A stretch of DNA of 64,000 nucleotides from Chloroflexota bacterium (GTDB lineage Bacteria; Chloroflexota; Dehalococcoidia; Tepidiformales; Tepidiformaceae), in assembly GCA_016191435.1 (NCBI GenBank), contig JACPOQ010000043.1, positions 248,001-312,000 of the forward strand. The letters run 5' to 3'. Under the pieces are notes generated by a model. The model was not told where the DNA came from. It was given only the letters and a program-made list of their open reading frames with translations, and did no database searches. Shown here piece by piece: positions 1-10,320 of this stretch. Position 1 is the first letter of the stretch. Each line of letters opens with the position of its first letter. The position numbers and the translations under genes are program-made.

Positions 1-58
1 CATCCTCCGGCGGCTGGTAGGATTCGGCCACGACGAGATCATCGTGCGTGGAGGATGC

Positions 59-1225
59 ATGGACTGGGACGACACCCCGGCGCAGGCGGCGTGGCGCAAC
101 GAAGTCCGCACGTTCCTGAAAGACGAACTACCGGCGGACCTGGGCGAGGTTGAACGCTTTGGCCGGCCACAGCGCAGCGCCGCCTTCGAAAAGTGGCGAA
201 AGGCGCTCGCGGGGCGTGGCTGGATCGCCGCGGCGTGGCCGAAGGAGTACGGCGGAGCCGGGCTCACGCCCGTCGAGCAATCCATCCTGAACGAGGAGTT
301 CGCCGAGGCGCGGGCGCCGCAGCTCGGCGGCATCGGCGTGATGATGCTGGGCCCGACGCTCATCGCGCACGGGACCGAGGAGCAGAAGAAGACCCACATC
401 CCGCGCATCCTTTCGGGCGATACGACGTGGTGCCAGGGCTACAGCGAGCCGGGCAGCGGCTCGGACCTTGCGAGCCTCCAGACACGCGCCATCCGCGACG
501 GCGACGACTTCGTTGTGAATGGCCAGAAAATTTGGACCTCGGGTGCACACGAGGCGGACTGGTGCTTCTGCCTGACGCGGACCGACCCGGACGCACCGAA
601 GCACCGCGGCATCACCTACCTGCTGATCGACATGAAATCGCCGGGGATCTCGGTGCGGCCACTGGTGAACATGGCCAACCAGCACCACTTCAACGAGGTG
701 TACTTCGAAGACGTGCGCGTACCGGTGAGCAACGCGGTGGGCGAGATCAACCGCGGCTGGTATGTGGGCACCACGACGCTCGATTTCGAGCGCTCCGGCA
801 TCGGCAACGCCGTCGGACAGCGGCAACACGTGGAGGACAACCTGAAGTGGCTGCGGGCGCACAAGCCCGAGATTGCGCCGACGGACTACGAGGCGGCCCG
901 CTTAGCGTGGGCCGACCGCTGGATAGAGACGCAGACGGCCATGCTGCTTTCGCAGCGCGTGGTTTCGATGCAGGCGGCAGGCCAGATCCCGAACTACGAG
1001 GCCTCAATCGGGAAGCTTTTCAATTCGGAGCTGAGCCAGAAGATCGCGCGCACGACGCTAAAGATGCTCGGGCTCTGGGGAGGGATCACCGACGGATCGG
1101 CGCCGCTCGGCGGCCGGGCGGCGGTGGAGTATGTCGGGAGCGTGCCGATGACCATCGCCGGCGGTACAAGCGAAATCCAGCGCAACATCATCGCGACCCG
1201 GGGGCTGGGGCTGCCGCGGGCGTAG
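59..1225 (+). CDS. acyl-CoA dehydrogenase family protein
   Basis: ORF with WCQGYSEPGSGSDLASLQTRA and C-terminal GGTSEIQRNIIATRGLGLPR motifs typical of acyl-CoA dehydrogenases; start set at MDWDD, ORF opens at 44. Confidence 0.93.
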   Translation: MDWDDTPAQAAWRNEVRTFLKDELPADLGEVERFGRPQRSAAFEKWRKALAGRGWIAAAWPKEYGGAGLTPVEQSILNEEFAEARAPQLGGIGVMMLGPTLIAHGTEEQKKTHIPRILSGDTTWCQGYSEPGSGSDLASLQTRAIRDGDDFVVNGQKIWTSGAHEADWCFCLTRTDPDAPKHRGITYLLIDMKSPGISVRPLVNMANQHHFNEVYFEDVRVPVSNAVGEINRGWYVGTTTLDFERSGIGNAVGQRQHVEDNLKWLRAHKPEIAPTDYEAARLAWADRWIETQTAMLLSQRVVSMQAAGQIPNYEASIGKLFNSELSQKIARTTLKMLGLWGGITDGSAPLGGRAAVEYVGSVPMTIAGGTSEIQRNIIATRGLGLPRA

Positions 1226-1279
1226 CCGGGATCCGCGAGTGGCGCGTGGCGCGTCGCGATTCGAGCGCGGACGGGCCGG

Positions 1280-1588
1280 TCAGTTGCGCGGGAACCAGAG
1301 GGTCGCCCAGGCCGTTGCGACATCGGTATAGCGGCTGAGGATGCTGGGCTCGGCGCCAGGCGGTCCGAACCAGGCGGCGGGGTTCGGGAGCGCATTCGCG
1401 AACGCGATCTGGGCCTCGAAGAGGCGCTGTAACGCCGACTCAGGCCCGGGTGTGAGTGCGGGGGCTGGATCGGAGTACCGGTCGAGCAGCCGGGCGACGG
1501 ACGGGTTGAGCGCGTGGCGCCACGCCTGAATATCGAGGGCAACGTCGGCGGCGAGGTCATCGGCGACGGCCGTTTGCTGCTGAGTCAT
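1280..1588 (-). CDS. hypothetical protein
   Basis: 102-aa ORF starting MTQQQTAVADDLAADVALDIQAWRH, convergent with the upstream dehydrogenase; no family recognised. Confidence 0.5.
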   Translation of the reverse strand: MTQQQTAVADDLAADVALDIQAWRHALNPSVARLLDRYSDPAPALTPGPESALQRLFEAQIAFANALPNPAAWFGPPGAEPSILSRYTDVATAWATLWFPRN

Positions 1589-1773
1589 GGCGTACCTCCT
1601 TCGAGACGGTAGCGGCGTGCCGCTCGCCGGCCACGGCCGGACGGCCCGGGATGCGGGGCCCAATCGGGTCGCAGCGAAAGGTTCCGGCCGGTCCGGTGAA
1701 GGGGGATCCAACGGGACATCCGGCCGGGCCCGGGTGTGCGTACGCTGGATGGAGCACCAACCGGGGTAACGCT

Positions 1774-2532
1774 ATGGATCGCAAGGTAGGTGTCGTTACA
1801 GGAGCGGGCGGGGACATCGGGATGGCGGTGTGCGAGGCGCTCGGCCGGCGCGGCGTGGGGGTGCTCTGCGTAGACCGCGAGCAAGAGCTCGCCGAAAAGG
1901 CCGCGAAGGCAGTGGCCACCGCGGGCGGCATCGGCGAGGCGTGCGTCGCAGACGTCTCCATCGAGGGCGACGTGCTGAGCTATGCCGCGGCCTGCCAGGA
2001 GCTCTGGGGCAACGCCAACTTCTTCTTCAACAACGCCGGCATCGAAGGCGTGGACGCGCCGCTGGCGAGTTTCCCGGTGGAGGAATGGGACCGCGTGATG
2101 GCGGTGAATCTGCGGGGCGTGTTCCTCGGGTTGAAAGCGATGTATCCACTTCTGCGGCACGGCGAGACTCCCCGGATCGTGAACACGGCATCGGTCGCGG
2201 GGATGATCGCGACGCCAATGCTCTCTGCCTACGGCGCGAGCAAGCACGCCGTCATCGGGCTGACGAAGACGGCGGCCGTGGAGTACGCAGCGCAGGGCAT
2301 CGCGGTGAACGCGCTCTGCCCGGGGCCTGTCGAGAGCGAGATGATGCGGCGGATCGAGCGCGGGCTGGGAGACATGCAGGCGGCGAAATCGCAGTACGAG
2401 GCGATGATCCCGGCGAGCCGCTACGCGAAGCTGGAGGAAGTGGCGGCAATGGCCGTGTTCCTGCTGCTCGATAGCCCGATGTACCTGACGGGCCAGGCGA
2501 TTGCGCTGGATGGCGGGCTCAGCATTAGCTGA
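1774..2532 (+). CDS. SDR family oxidoreductase
   Basis: TGAGGDIG cofactor motif, NNAG, YGASKHA (YxxxK), C-terminal GQAIALDGGLSIS. Confidence 0.93.
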   Translation: MDRKVGVVTGAGGDIGMAVCEALGRRGVGVLCVDREQELAEKAAKAVATAGGIGEACVADVSIEGDVLSYAAACQELWGNANFFFNNAGIEGVDAPLASFPVEEWDRVMAVNLRGVFLGLKAMYPLLRHGETPRIVNTASVAGMIATPMLSAYGASKHAVIGLTKTAAVEYAAQGIAVNALCPGPVESEMMRRIERGLGDMQAAKSQYEAMIPASRYAKLEEVAAMAVFLLLDSPMYLTGQAIALDGGLSIS

Positions 2533-2757
2533 GCCGCCCCTTCCGCGGGCGCACGGGCGCGAGAACGGCGTGGACGAAAGAACAGGCCAAACGGTGGCTT
2601 TGGAAGGATTGCCCGCGTATCCTGCGCACTGCATGGCGTTGGCAAGGCGGCGGCCGGGTGTGCGGTGTGGGGCGGGAGCCGTGAGCCAGGAAGGCCGAAG
2701 ACTGACCGGCACCCGGCGAGATGGCCGGGCGCTGTCCAACGCCCCGGAAGAGTAGGC

Positions 2758-4206
2758 ATGGAATACGGAACGCTCCGCGTCACGACACCGGACGGGCAGA
2801 TTCGCGAATACCCGGTGGAGGCGCCCGCCGTCACGCTCGGGCGCTCGGAGGGGAACGGCGTGGTCATCGACCACGTCTCGGTCTCGCGCCGGCACGCACT
2901 GCTGCGCGTGGACGATGGCAAGGTGACGATCGAAGACCTCGGATCGGCGAACGGGACGTTCGTCGGGAGCCAGCGGGTGGCGCCGAACACGGCCGCACCG
3001 ATCCAGGAAGGCCAACCCCTGCGGGTGGGCGACGTGGAAGTGAAGTTCTACGTGCCGATCTCCGCAGGCGGCAGCGGCGCCGGCAACTTCGTCGTGGCCG
3101 GTGCAACGACATCCGGTGGCGACGCGCAGACAACGTTCAGCGTGTCGCTGGCGTCGCCGAATGCGCCGGTAGCCGTGGGCGGCACCACGACCGCGACAGT
3201 GGTGGTCCAGAACCGGGGAGCATCGGTCGACCAGTTCACGATCAGCGTCGTGGACCTGCCGCAAGCGTGGGTGCGCATCAGCCGGCCGCAGCTCTCGCTC
3301 GTTTCGGCGGCAAAGGACGAGGTCACGATCGTCATCCAGCCGGCGCGCGCGGCGGAATCGGTGGCCGGCGAGTACGCGTTCTCGGTCGCGGTGGTTTCGC
3401 GTGATACGGGCAAGGAAGTGCGCGTGCTGGGGCGCTGCACCGTGCTCCCATTCGAGGGTGTGACGCTCGCGGTCGAATCGAAGGGCGGCGGCGACTTCGG
3501 GCTTGTCGTGCAGAACCTCGGGAATGCGGCCGCGGCGTACACCATCACCGCGGCGGATGACCGCGAGATGCTCGCCTACAAGCTCGAAGCGGATGTGGTC
3601 GAGCTGAAGGCTGGGGAGCAGCGGACGGTGAAGCTCGAGGTGTCGCCGAAGAAGAAGCCGCTGTTCGGGAACGTCGAGATGCTGCCGTTCCGGGTGGCGG
3701 TAAAGCCGCGCGGCGGCGTGGGCACGGCGCAGGCTTCGGGCGACGGGCAGATCGCGATCAGCCCGCCGTTGCGGTACTGGAAGTGGGTGGTGGCGGCGGT
3801 CGTGCTGCTGGGCGTGGTGGGCCTCGGCGCGTGGCTCATCCCGAAAATCGACTTCGGCGGCGGCGGCACGCCCGCGACGGGGGTGACGCCGAATGCCTCG
3901 GCGCCGGCGGGCGCCAGCGCGACCGCAGCGCCATCGGCTGCACCGGCGGTGCTGGCGAACGGCACGAACGCGGTGGTCATCAACTCGCCGACGGGCAAAT
4001 GCCTGGGCGTGCGTACCGACCCAAGCCTCAGCGGGGCGCGCATCGCCGAGATCTGCGACGGCGACAAGGTGAAGATCACCTCGGACAAGAAAGAGGCGGA
4101 CGGCTACATCTGGTGGTCGATTGACAAGGGCGGGACGGTCAAGGGGTGGTCGGCGGAGAAGAAGGCGGATGGCACCGGCGAGCCGTGGTTGATGTTTTCG
4201 CCGTAG
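2758..4206 (+). CDS. FHA domain membrane protein with C-terminal SH3b-like region (FHA1)
   Basis: N-terminal FHA core LGRSEGNGVVIDHVSVSRRHALLRV...SANGTFVGSQRV; beta-rich middle homologous to FHA2/FHA3; single TM YWKWVVAAVVLLGVVGLGAWLIP. Confidence 0.85.
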   Translation: MEYGTLRVTTPDGQIREYPVEAPAVTLGRSEGNGVVIDHVSVSRRHALLRVDDGKVTIEDLGSANGTFVGSQRVAPNTAAPIQEGQPLRVGDVEVKFYVPISAGGSGAGNFVVAGATTSGGDAQTTFSVSLASPNAPVAVGGTTTATVVVQNRGASVDQFTISVVDLPQAWVRISRPQLSLVSAAKDEVTIVIQPARAAESVAGEYAFSVAVVSRDTGKEVRVLGRCTVLPFEGVTLAVESKGGGDFGLVVQNLGNAAAAYTITAADDREMLAYKLEADVVELKAGEQRTVKLEVSPKKKPLFGNVEMLPFRVAVKPRGGVGTAQASGDGQIAISPPLRYWKWVVAAVVLLGVVGLGAWLIPKIDFGGGGTPATGVTPNASAPAGASATAAPSAAPAVLANGTNAVVINSPTGKCLGVRTDPSLSGARIAEICDGDKVKITSDKKEADGYIWWSIDKGGTVKGWSAEKKADGTGEPWLMFSP

Positions 4207-4472
4207 AGGCAGGAGTGCCGGGCGACTGAGTCCTGAGACCCAGACATCACAGTTAGGGCCGGCATGACCCAGGCGCGGCACGGCGGCATGGGGACGTGGG
4301 GCCGTAGCGGTAGCCCACCATGGGGCGCGCCTTCCGGTGACTGCGCACTGTAGGGCCGGGTTACCTGGGAGCGGGAACCGGATCTGACGGTAGAGGGTTG
4401 ACGCGCCAATGGACGCTGTGTCATTGTACGACGCGTAACATGATTGTTACGCATTGCGAAGGAGTCGAGCCC

Positions 4473-4940
4473 ATGACTACCATAATTGGTCCGTTGCACG
4501 TCCGGCGGTCCGGGTGGATTGCCGCCCCACCCGAGCGCGTGTGGCAGGAGTTCGAGTCGTTCGAGCGCATGAAGGCATGGTTCGGGACGGGCCACACGCT
4601 GACGGCGTACGAGCCGCGCGTCGGCGGCATGGTCGTCACGGATGCCGGGGAGTCTGCGGGTGCGCGGCTGCTATTCGCCGGCAAGGTGCTCGTGTATGAC
4701 CCGCCGCGTGAGCTCACATTCGAGCAGGATTGGGAGGGGCACGGTTGGCTGAGGCCACCGCAGATCACGTTCCTGCTTTCGGCGCGGGCCGGCGGGACCA
4801 TGGTCGAACTGATCCATCACGGGTTCGAGGAAGCCTCGCGGACGCCGGGTGCGGAACTCAACGGCTTCGAATCGGGCTGGGACAACCACCACCTGCTGCG
4901 GCTCAGCGAGATTATCGAGGGGACACCGGTTGGCGGCTGA
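4473..4940 (+). CDS. SRPBCC / AHSA1-like domain protein
   Basis: RRSGWIAAPPERVWQEFESFERMKAWFGTG...LTFEQDW pattern. Confidence 0.8.
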   Translation: MTTIIGPLHVRRSGWIAAPPERVWQEFESFERMKAWFGTGHTLTAYEPRVGGMVVTDAGESAGARLLFAGKVLVYDPPRELTFEQDWEGHGWLRPPQITFLLSARAGGTMVELIHHGFEEASRTPGAELNGFESGWDNHHLLRLSEIIEGTPVGG

Positions 4941-5262
4941 CCCGTATGCGGCGCTGGCGAGCGCGACGCGGCGCGCCATCCTCGAATTGCTGCGCGACAA
5001 CCCTGGCCTGTCTGCCGGCGAAGTCGCGGCGGCGTTTCCCAGGGTCAGCCGGCCGGCGGTGGCGCGGCACGTGGGTGTGCTGCGGCGGGCGGGCCTCGTC
5101 CGCGCAACCCGGCGGGGCCGGGAATCGCATTTCCGCGTGGAGGCAGCGCCCATTGCGGCGATCTACCGCGAATTCCTCCGGAGCTTCGTCGAGTTCGCGG
5201 ACGAGTCGCTGGTAAACCTGAAACGCATCGTGGAAGAGGACGAAGCCAGGCCCGAGGACTAA
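4930..5262 (+). CDS. ArsR-type winged-helix transcriptional regulator
   Basis: DPYAALASATRRAILELLRDNPGLSAGEVAAAFPRVSRPAVARHVGVLRRAGLV; TTG start inferred, overlapping the upstream stop. Confidence 0.82.
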   Translation: MAADPYAALASATRRAILELLRDNPGLSAGEVAAAFPRVSRPAVARHVGVLRRAGLVRATRRGRESHFRVEAAPIAAIYREFLRSFVEFADESLVNLKRIVEEDEARPED

Positions 5263-5274
5263 CGGTGGGAGGGT

Positions 5275-5979
5275 TTACCCGGCGCGGATGATCTCGAGGG
5301 TGTAGGCCGTGAAGGCGGGCTTCTCGGTATCGATGATGCCGCGGACCATGGCCTCATCGAGTCGCTCGCCGGGGAGTTCCGTGACCTTCACGTGGAAGCG
5401 GTAGGCGCGCTCTTTGTCGACGCTGATCTGGCTGAGCGTGGGTTCGGTGATTTCGGCGGCGGCGCCCGTGTAGAGCCTCAGGAGTTCGCTGAGACCCCGG
5501 CGGGTGCCGCGCCAGCGGTAGAGGCGCATGGCGGAATGCACCAGGTCGCGGCGGCGCGATTCCGGCCAGCGGGGGTCAACGACGAGCCCAAGCCAGCCAC
5601 CGAGCCAGGGGAGCACGCCCGCGGGTGTGAGCAGAGGGTCGAACACGTACGGGATGTTGGCGACGTTGCGCTCGATGGGGTTAAGGATATGTTCGAAGAT
5701 GAGCAAGAAGCGGCCAAGGAACTCATCTCCGCTGTAAACGCCGGGGAGGAAGTTGAGGTAGCTGCTACGCCCGAACGGCACGCCCGGAGGGGCAACGGCG
5801 GCATCGCCGCCAGGTGTGAGGTCCCGGCGCGGGGGCGCCGGCGGGAGGGCGCCGCCACTGCCGTTGCCGCCACTTGCGGCGGGCAGCGCGGGCGCCGCGG
5901 GCACAGTCAGCGACAGCTCCGCAGGCGGCGTGGCCTCCGGTGGGGCATCTTCCACAACGGTAGTTGAATCGTCGCTCAT
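5275..5979 (-). CDS. phage tail protein (gpI / TIGR02242-like) of CIS baseplate
   Basis: YLNFLPGVYSGDEFLGRFLLIFEHILNPIERNVANIPYVFDPLLTPAGVLPWLGGWLGL; position in the CIS operon. Confidence 0.8.
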   Translation of the reverse strand: MSDDSTTVVEDAPPEATPPAELSLTVPAAPALPAASGGNGSGGALPPAPPRRDLTPGGDAAVAPPGVPFGRSSYLNFLPGVYSGDEFLGRFLLIFEHILNPIERNVANIPYVFDPLLTPAGVLPWLGGWLGLVVDPRWPESRRRDLVHSAMRLYRWRGTRRGLSELLRLYTGAAAEITEPTLSQISVDKERAYRFHVKVTELPGERLDEAMVRGIIDTEKPAFTAYTLEIIRAG

Positions 5980-5981
5980 GC

Positions 5982-7958
5982 TCAGCGCAGCCTCGGCGCG
6001 ACCGTGACGGTGTGCTCATAGGACAGCAGTAGCACGTCCTCCGCGATGGTGATTTTCTGGCCGGCCGCGCGGGACTGTCCGGTCTGGATGTCGACCTGGT
6101 AGAGGGTCACGTCCTGGGCGAACTCGACGCCGGGGACGGACTGCACGATAGACTGCATCTCCGAGAGATAGAGGTCCCGGCCGAAGGGCCAGCCCGCGCC
6201 CTCGGGGCCGCCGGCGAGGGGATCGAGGTATTCGATGATGCGGGCGTGGACGGCCTGGCGGACCTCTTCGACGCTGGCCTGGAGTTGCGCCACAACCGTG
6301 GCATCAACAGATACGCCGACAAAGGCGGGGCCATCGACCGCGAGCTGCGTGCCGAGCAGGCGGCGCTCGTCCAAGTAGCGCTTGACTTCATCGAGCAGCT
6401 CAGGGGATGGCTGCAGCGTCTGCAACGTTCGTGGGTGGTCCAGCGGGAGCACGGGCACGATGAGGAGCTCGACAGTGCCGGGCGGGACGGTGCTGCCGCT
6501 GCCATCGGTGCGCACCTGGATGCAGCGGGCGCGGGCGACGCGGCGGGAGGCTTCTTTGGCGAGGAATTCGTAGTCCTCCACGGTGACGGCGCGGTCCTGC
6601 GAGCGCAGCATCTCGGGGCCGCGGAACTTCGCCTCATCCAGCGACTCCGGGTCGAGGCCGCCGCGGGCGGCTTCGGGGTTCGTCACCGAGGCGATGTAGG
6701 GGATGGCGGTCTTGAGCACGGTGAGCGTGTTGGCGCCGACGTTGCCCTCGACGCCGCCGCCCTTGCGGTAGCGGATCATGCGGATCGCGCTGCCCTTGTG
6801 CGGGGTGGCGCCGTAAGGCCGCTCGGTGCCGTTCTGCTGGCGGATCATAGGGCCGAAGGCGACGGTGCCGGAGACGCCATCGATGGTGTAATGCCGGTCA
6901 TCGGGGCCGGAATCGCGGAACGAAGCGACTTCTTCCCAATCGACCCAGTGGCCGTCTTCGTCCTCGACCTCGATGTGCTCATCCGGCCGCCGAGCGAGCA
7001 CGGGGACCTGGCGCAGGGTGAACGACTCGCCGGGGACGCCGCCGCTGCGGCCGAGCACCTCGCTAATCACGAGCATCGAATGGGTGGCGCCGGCATCGCC
7101 GCCAAGGGCGTTGGTACGCAGCGTGTTGACGCGCGGCGAGGCCGAGTAGGTTGGCTGTCGTGGGCGCGGCTGGAGGACGCGCAGGCGAAGCCAGTGGCCG
7201 GTGCGGCGCGCGAGCGTGAGCGTCTCCATGCCGATCGGGAGGTGCAGGCGGATGATGCCGGGCTGGTTCAGGCCGCCCGTGCCGTCACTTTCAACGCGGG
7301 CGCGCGTCCAGCCGCGGACATCGCCACACCATGCTTCCCAGGCGAGCGGAGGATCCTTGGGATCGACGCCGACGCCTTCGAGCATGCAATCGAGCGCGAG
7401 GGTGACGACGTGCGAGCTCAGGTTTTCGGCGAAGCCGAAGTAGAGGGCGTCGCCGGGCAGGGGGATGCGCTGGAAGGCATCGAAGAATTCGCCATCGCTT
7501 TCGAGGCGAAGGAGGTAATCCGTATAGGTCTGGCCATCGCTGGAGAAGAGGCAGTGGCGCAGCGTCGGCGGCCAGATGACGAGGTCCTCGTCGGTTGTGA
7601 ACGACACCCCGGGGCGGTCGCCGGCGCGCAGCGTCGAGACCTCGGTGCCGCGGGCGATGGTAATCGGGCCGAGCTGGGGCGCCGAGAGCATGAACGTGAC
7701 GCGCGTACGCGCCGGGATGGCTTCCTTGAGCTGGACGCCGAGGAGGTCCATGAAGCGGATGTAGTTCTTCTCGGGCACGCGGTTAAGGCGGTAGAGGAGC
7801 AGGTCCGTCATCCACGCGAAGAGCTCGATGAGCGTAACGCCGGGGTCGGAGACGTTGTGGTCGGTCCATTCCGGAGTGTAGCGGGGGATGAGGCGCTTGG
7901 CCTCGTTGACGAGGTCCTGGAAGGTGCGGTCATCGAGCTGAGGGTCTGGAAGCGGCAT
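5982..7958 (-). CDS. baseplate assembly protein (gpJ/gp6-like)
   Basis: MPLPDPQLDDRTFQDLVNEAKRLIPRYTPEWTDHNVSDPGVTLIELFAWMTDLLLYRLNRVPEKNYIRFMDLLGV; start taken at internal MPLPDPQ. Confidence 0.85.
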   Translation of the reverse strand: MPLPDPQLDDRTFQDLVNEAKRLIPRYTPEWTDHNVSDPGVTLIELFAWMTDLLLYRLNRVPEKNYIRFMDLLGVQLKEAIPARTRVTFMLSAPQLGPITIARGTEVSTLRAGDRPGVSFTTDEDLVIWPPTLRHCLFSSDGQTYTDYLLRLESDGEFFDAFQRIPLPGDALYFGFAENLSSHVVTLALDCMLEGVGVDPKDPPLAWEAWCGDVRGWTRARVESDGTGGLNQPGIIRLHLPIGMETLTLARRTGHWLRLRVLQPRPRQPTYSASPRVNTLRTNALGGDAGATHSMLVISEVLGRSGGVPGESFTLRQVPVLARRPDEHIEVEDEDGHWVDWEEVASFRDSGPDDRHYTIDGVSGTVAFGPMIRQQNGTERPYGATPHKGSAIRMIRYRKGGGVEGNVGANTLTVLKTAIPYIASVTNPEAARGGLDPESLDEAKFRGPEMLRSQDRAVTVEDYEFLAKEASRRVARARCIQVRTDGSGSTVPPGTVELLIVPVLPLDHPRTLQTLQPSPELLDEVKRYLDERRLLGTQLAVDGPAFVGVSVDATVVAQLQASVEEVRQAVHARIIEYLDPLAGGPEGAGWPFGRDLYLSEMQSIVQSVPGVEFAQDVTLYQVDIQTGQSRAAGQKITIAEDVLLLSYEHTVTVAPRLR

Positions 7959-8014
7959 TGGCCTGAATCTCGTATCTCCGGTCCTTGTTTGCGGCGCGAA
8001 AGGCCGGGCCCGGG

Positions 8015-8419
8015 CTATTCGTCGTTGATGGTGTAGAAGGGATAGACGAGCGCGCGTTCGTCTTTCGTTGAACGCACGCGGTAGACGATGGTGATGAGCA
8101 GCTTGCCACCCGTGGCATCGGCCGGGTCGGGTTCGGGGCGCACGTCGAGGACATCGATGCGCGGCTCCCACCAGGCGAGCGCCTCCTCGACGTAGCGCTT
8201 GGCGAGGCCCAGCGTTTCGCCGATGACGGGATGGAACACGAGCTCGTGGATGCGGCAACCGAAGTTGGGGCGCATAACGCGCTCGCCGAGCGCCGTCGAG
8301 AGGATGAGGATGATGGATTCATCGATTTCGAGGGTGCCGGTGGACATGGAAATGCCGCCGGCGCCATCCGGGCGTAGCGGAAATGACCATCCCCGTCCGA
8401 TGAGTTCGGTGTGTTCCAT
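8015..8419 (-). CDS. gp25/GPW-like baseplate wedge protein
   Basis: SIILILSTALGERVMRPNFGCRIHELVFHPVIGETLGLAKRYVEEALAWWEPRIDV. Confidence 0.85.
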   Translation of the reverse strand: MEHTELIGRGWSFPLRPDGAGGISMSTGTLEIDESIILILSTALGERVMRPNFGCRIHELVFHPVIGETLGLAKRYVEEALAWWEPRIDVLDVRPEPDPADATGGKLLITIVYRVRSTKDERALVYPFYTINDE

Positions 8420-8505
8420 GATTTGGCTTGCCCTGAAGCTGCCGGGTCAGCTTACCCGATGGCAACCTCAGGCGCGCCCCAAAATAGGCGCGCGCAGCAC
8501 ACTCC

Positions 8506-10317
8506 TCAGTTGATTTTGACGGGCATGCCCTTTACTTCCAGGAGCGCGCCCGCCGAGACGCTGCCCTTGGCGCTGGACTTCACCTCGACGTTCGGGCCAC
8601 CATCGAGGGTCGCGCCGGCGGTGCCTTTCATCTGGAGCTCGGCATCCGCGGTGATCTTGATGTTGGTACCCTTGAGGATGATATCGGTGGCCTCGATGTT
8701 GACCTTCTGGGTGCCCTTGATGTCGATCTCGTTCGACTTAACTATTACTTTGGCGTCGGATTCGATGGTGATGGTGTTGTCTGATGACGTGATTACGACC
8801 TTGTTCTTGGTCGTCTTGTCGATGATCTCGATTGATTCGGAGCCAGACTTGTCGATGAGCGAAACAGTGTGGCCGGAGGTTGACTTGATGGTGCGTTTGA
8901 TTGTCTTGCCGTTAGCGACCGCCTCGGACGACGTGAGAGGCGGTGCATCGACTCCGTTCCAGAGCGCGCCGATCACGATTGGGGAATGCATGTCGCCGTG
9001 TTCGAATGCGACGAGCACTTCATCGTTCACTTCCGGGAGAAATTGAAAGCCGCGGCCGTTGCCCGCCATGGGTGTGGCCATTCGCGCCCAGAAGCTTTCG
9101 TCCTGATCGCTCAGCCAGGGGTATTTCACCTTGACGCGGCTGAGGCTATCGGGGTCGTCGGTATTGGTGACGACAGCGATCGCGGCGGTGCGGCGGGGGC
9201 CGGCGACTTCGCGGTCCTGGATGCCGGCGCCCCCGGAGAGGAGACTATGAAGGGTATCCGGGGAAAAGCCGCTCACCCCGATGCGAGTCTGGTACCCGTC
9301 AGAATCGAAGCGGTGGAGCGCGCTCGTGACGAGGTACTTGCCGCTGAACCGGGTGCCGACATTCTTGAACTGGATCACCGAACCGGCCGTGATGGCGGGG
9401 TTGCCGGTGAGCACTCCGTCGGCTTTGAGGTTGGCGCCTTCGACCTGGTTGGCGATCGCGGTGGCGAGGGCCTCGGCCTCGGACTGATCCTTCAGCGGGG
9501 CGTCGACGATGGCGAGCGCCGCTGCCCCGAAGGCGGACTGGCCCGCCGCAAGTCCGCCCGTGACCCCGCCTTCGGCGGCGCGGGCCGGCGTGCCTGAGGA
9601 ACCAACGATTACCTGTTTCTGTTTGACATCCCAGCCGCGGGCCTCGGTACCCGTCTGGTAGGCGGCGACGCTGAAGCGCGGGCGGAAGTCGATGATATCG
9701 ACGCCCCATTCGGCGATGAGCGGGCTTGCAGACGTGAGACCATCGACCTTCTTCGCAATGAGCTTGCCATCGCCGCCCATGAGGATGAGCCCGGTACGGC
9801 GTGCGCGGCGGGTGAGAAACTCCCAGTTCGTCTCGTTATCCTGGACGATCCAGTCATGGACACCAGTGGCGAGGCCATCACCCTCGAAGGTGAGCCCGAT
9901 TTCGCCGGCGACCGTGTCGAAGAGGTCGGAATCGCCGGAACTGGTGAATGTCCTCGTCTTCCGGCCATTGTGGAGGCGATGCATCTTATGGTAAGCACGA
10001 ATAACCAGCACACTGAGTCCGGAGATCCCGTTGTAGTGTGGTTCAAGGGCAGTGATTTCCCCCTTGAAAAGCGGGACGTCTCCCGCGCCCATATCAACGG
10101 CTACGGCGAGTTCAGTACCGATATTGAGGTACGACTCATCGACGTAGGACATGCCGATGAGCTCGCTGGACATCGCGACAGAGAGCGTGCACATAGAAGG
10201 CACGTGGAGTGAGTCTTCGACCTCGACAGATAGCAGGTCGCCGGCGAAGGCGGCGCTTGCCGATGCACCCGCGAACTTGATGTGGACGGAAGGCAGAAGA
10301 GGCATGTCGGTGGGCAT
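8506..10317 (-). CDS. VgrG-like spike / phage baseplate assembly protein V
   Basis: Late-control-gene-D-like N-terminus, then VKYPWLSDQDESFWARMATPMAGNGRGFQFLPEVNDEVLVAFEHGDMHSPIVIGALWNG and a beta-helical tail with GHTVSLIDKSGSESIEI. Confidence 0.9.
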   Translation of the reverse strand: MPTDMPLLPSVHIKFAGASASAAFAGDLLSVEVEDSLHVPSMCTLSVAMSSELIGMSYVDESYLNIGTELAVAVDMGAGDVPLFKGEITALEPHYNGISGLSVLVIRAYHKMHRLHNGRKTRTFTSSGDSDLFDTVAGEIGLTFEGDGLATGVHDWIVQDNETNWEFLTRRARRTGLILMGGDGKLIAKKVDGLTSASPLIAEWGVDIIDFRPRFSVAAYQTGTEARGWDVKQKQVIVGSSGTPARAAEGGVTGGLAAGQSAFGAAALAIVDAPLKDQSEAEALATAIANQVEGANLKADGVLTGNPAITAGSVIQFKNVGTRFSGKYLVTSALHRFDSDGYQTRIGVSGFSPDTLHSLLSGGAGIQDREVAGPRRTAAIAVVTNTDDPDSLSRVKVKYPWLSDQDESFWARMATPMAGNGRGFQFLPEVNDEVLVAFEHGDMHSPIVIGALWNGVDAPPLTSSEAVANGKTIKRTIKSTSGHTVSLIDKSGSESIEIIDKTTKNKVVITSSDNTITIESDAKVIVKSNEIDIKGTQKVNIEATDIILKGTNIKITADAELQMKGTAGATLDGGPNVEVKSSAKGSVSAGALLEVKGMPVKIN

Positions 10318-10320
10318 CGG

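Noticed and set aside
1585-4281. 898-aa minus-strand ORF
   Set aside because: Antisense to the SDR and FHA1 genes; no recognisable motifs.
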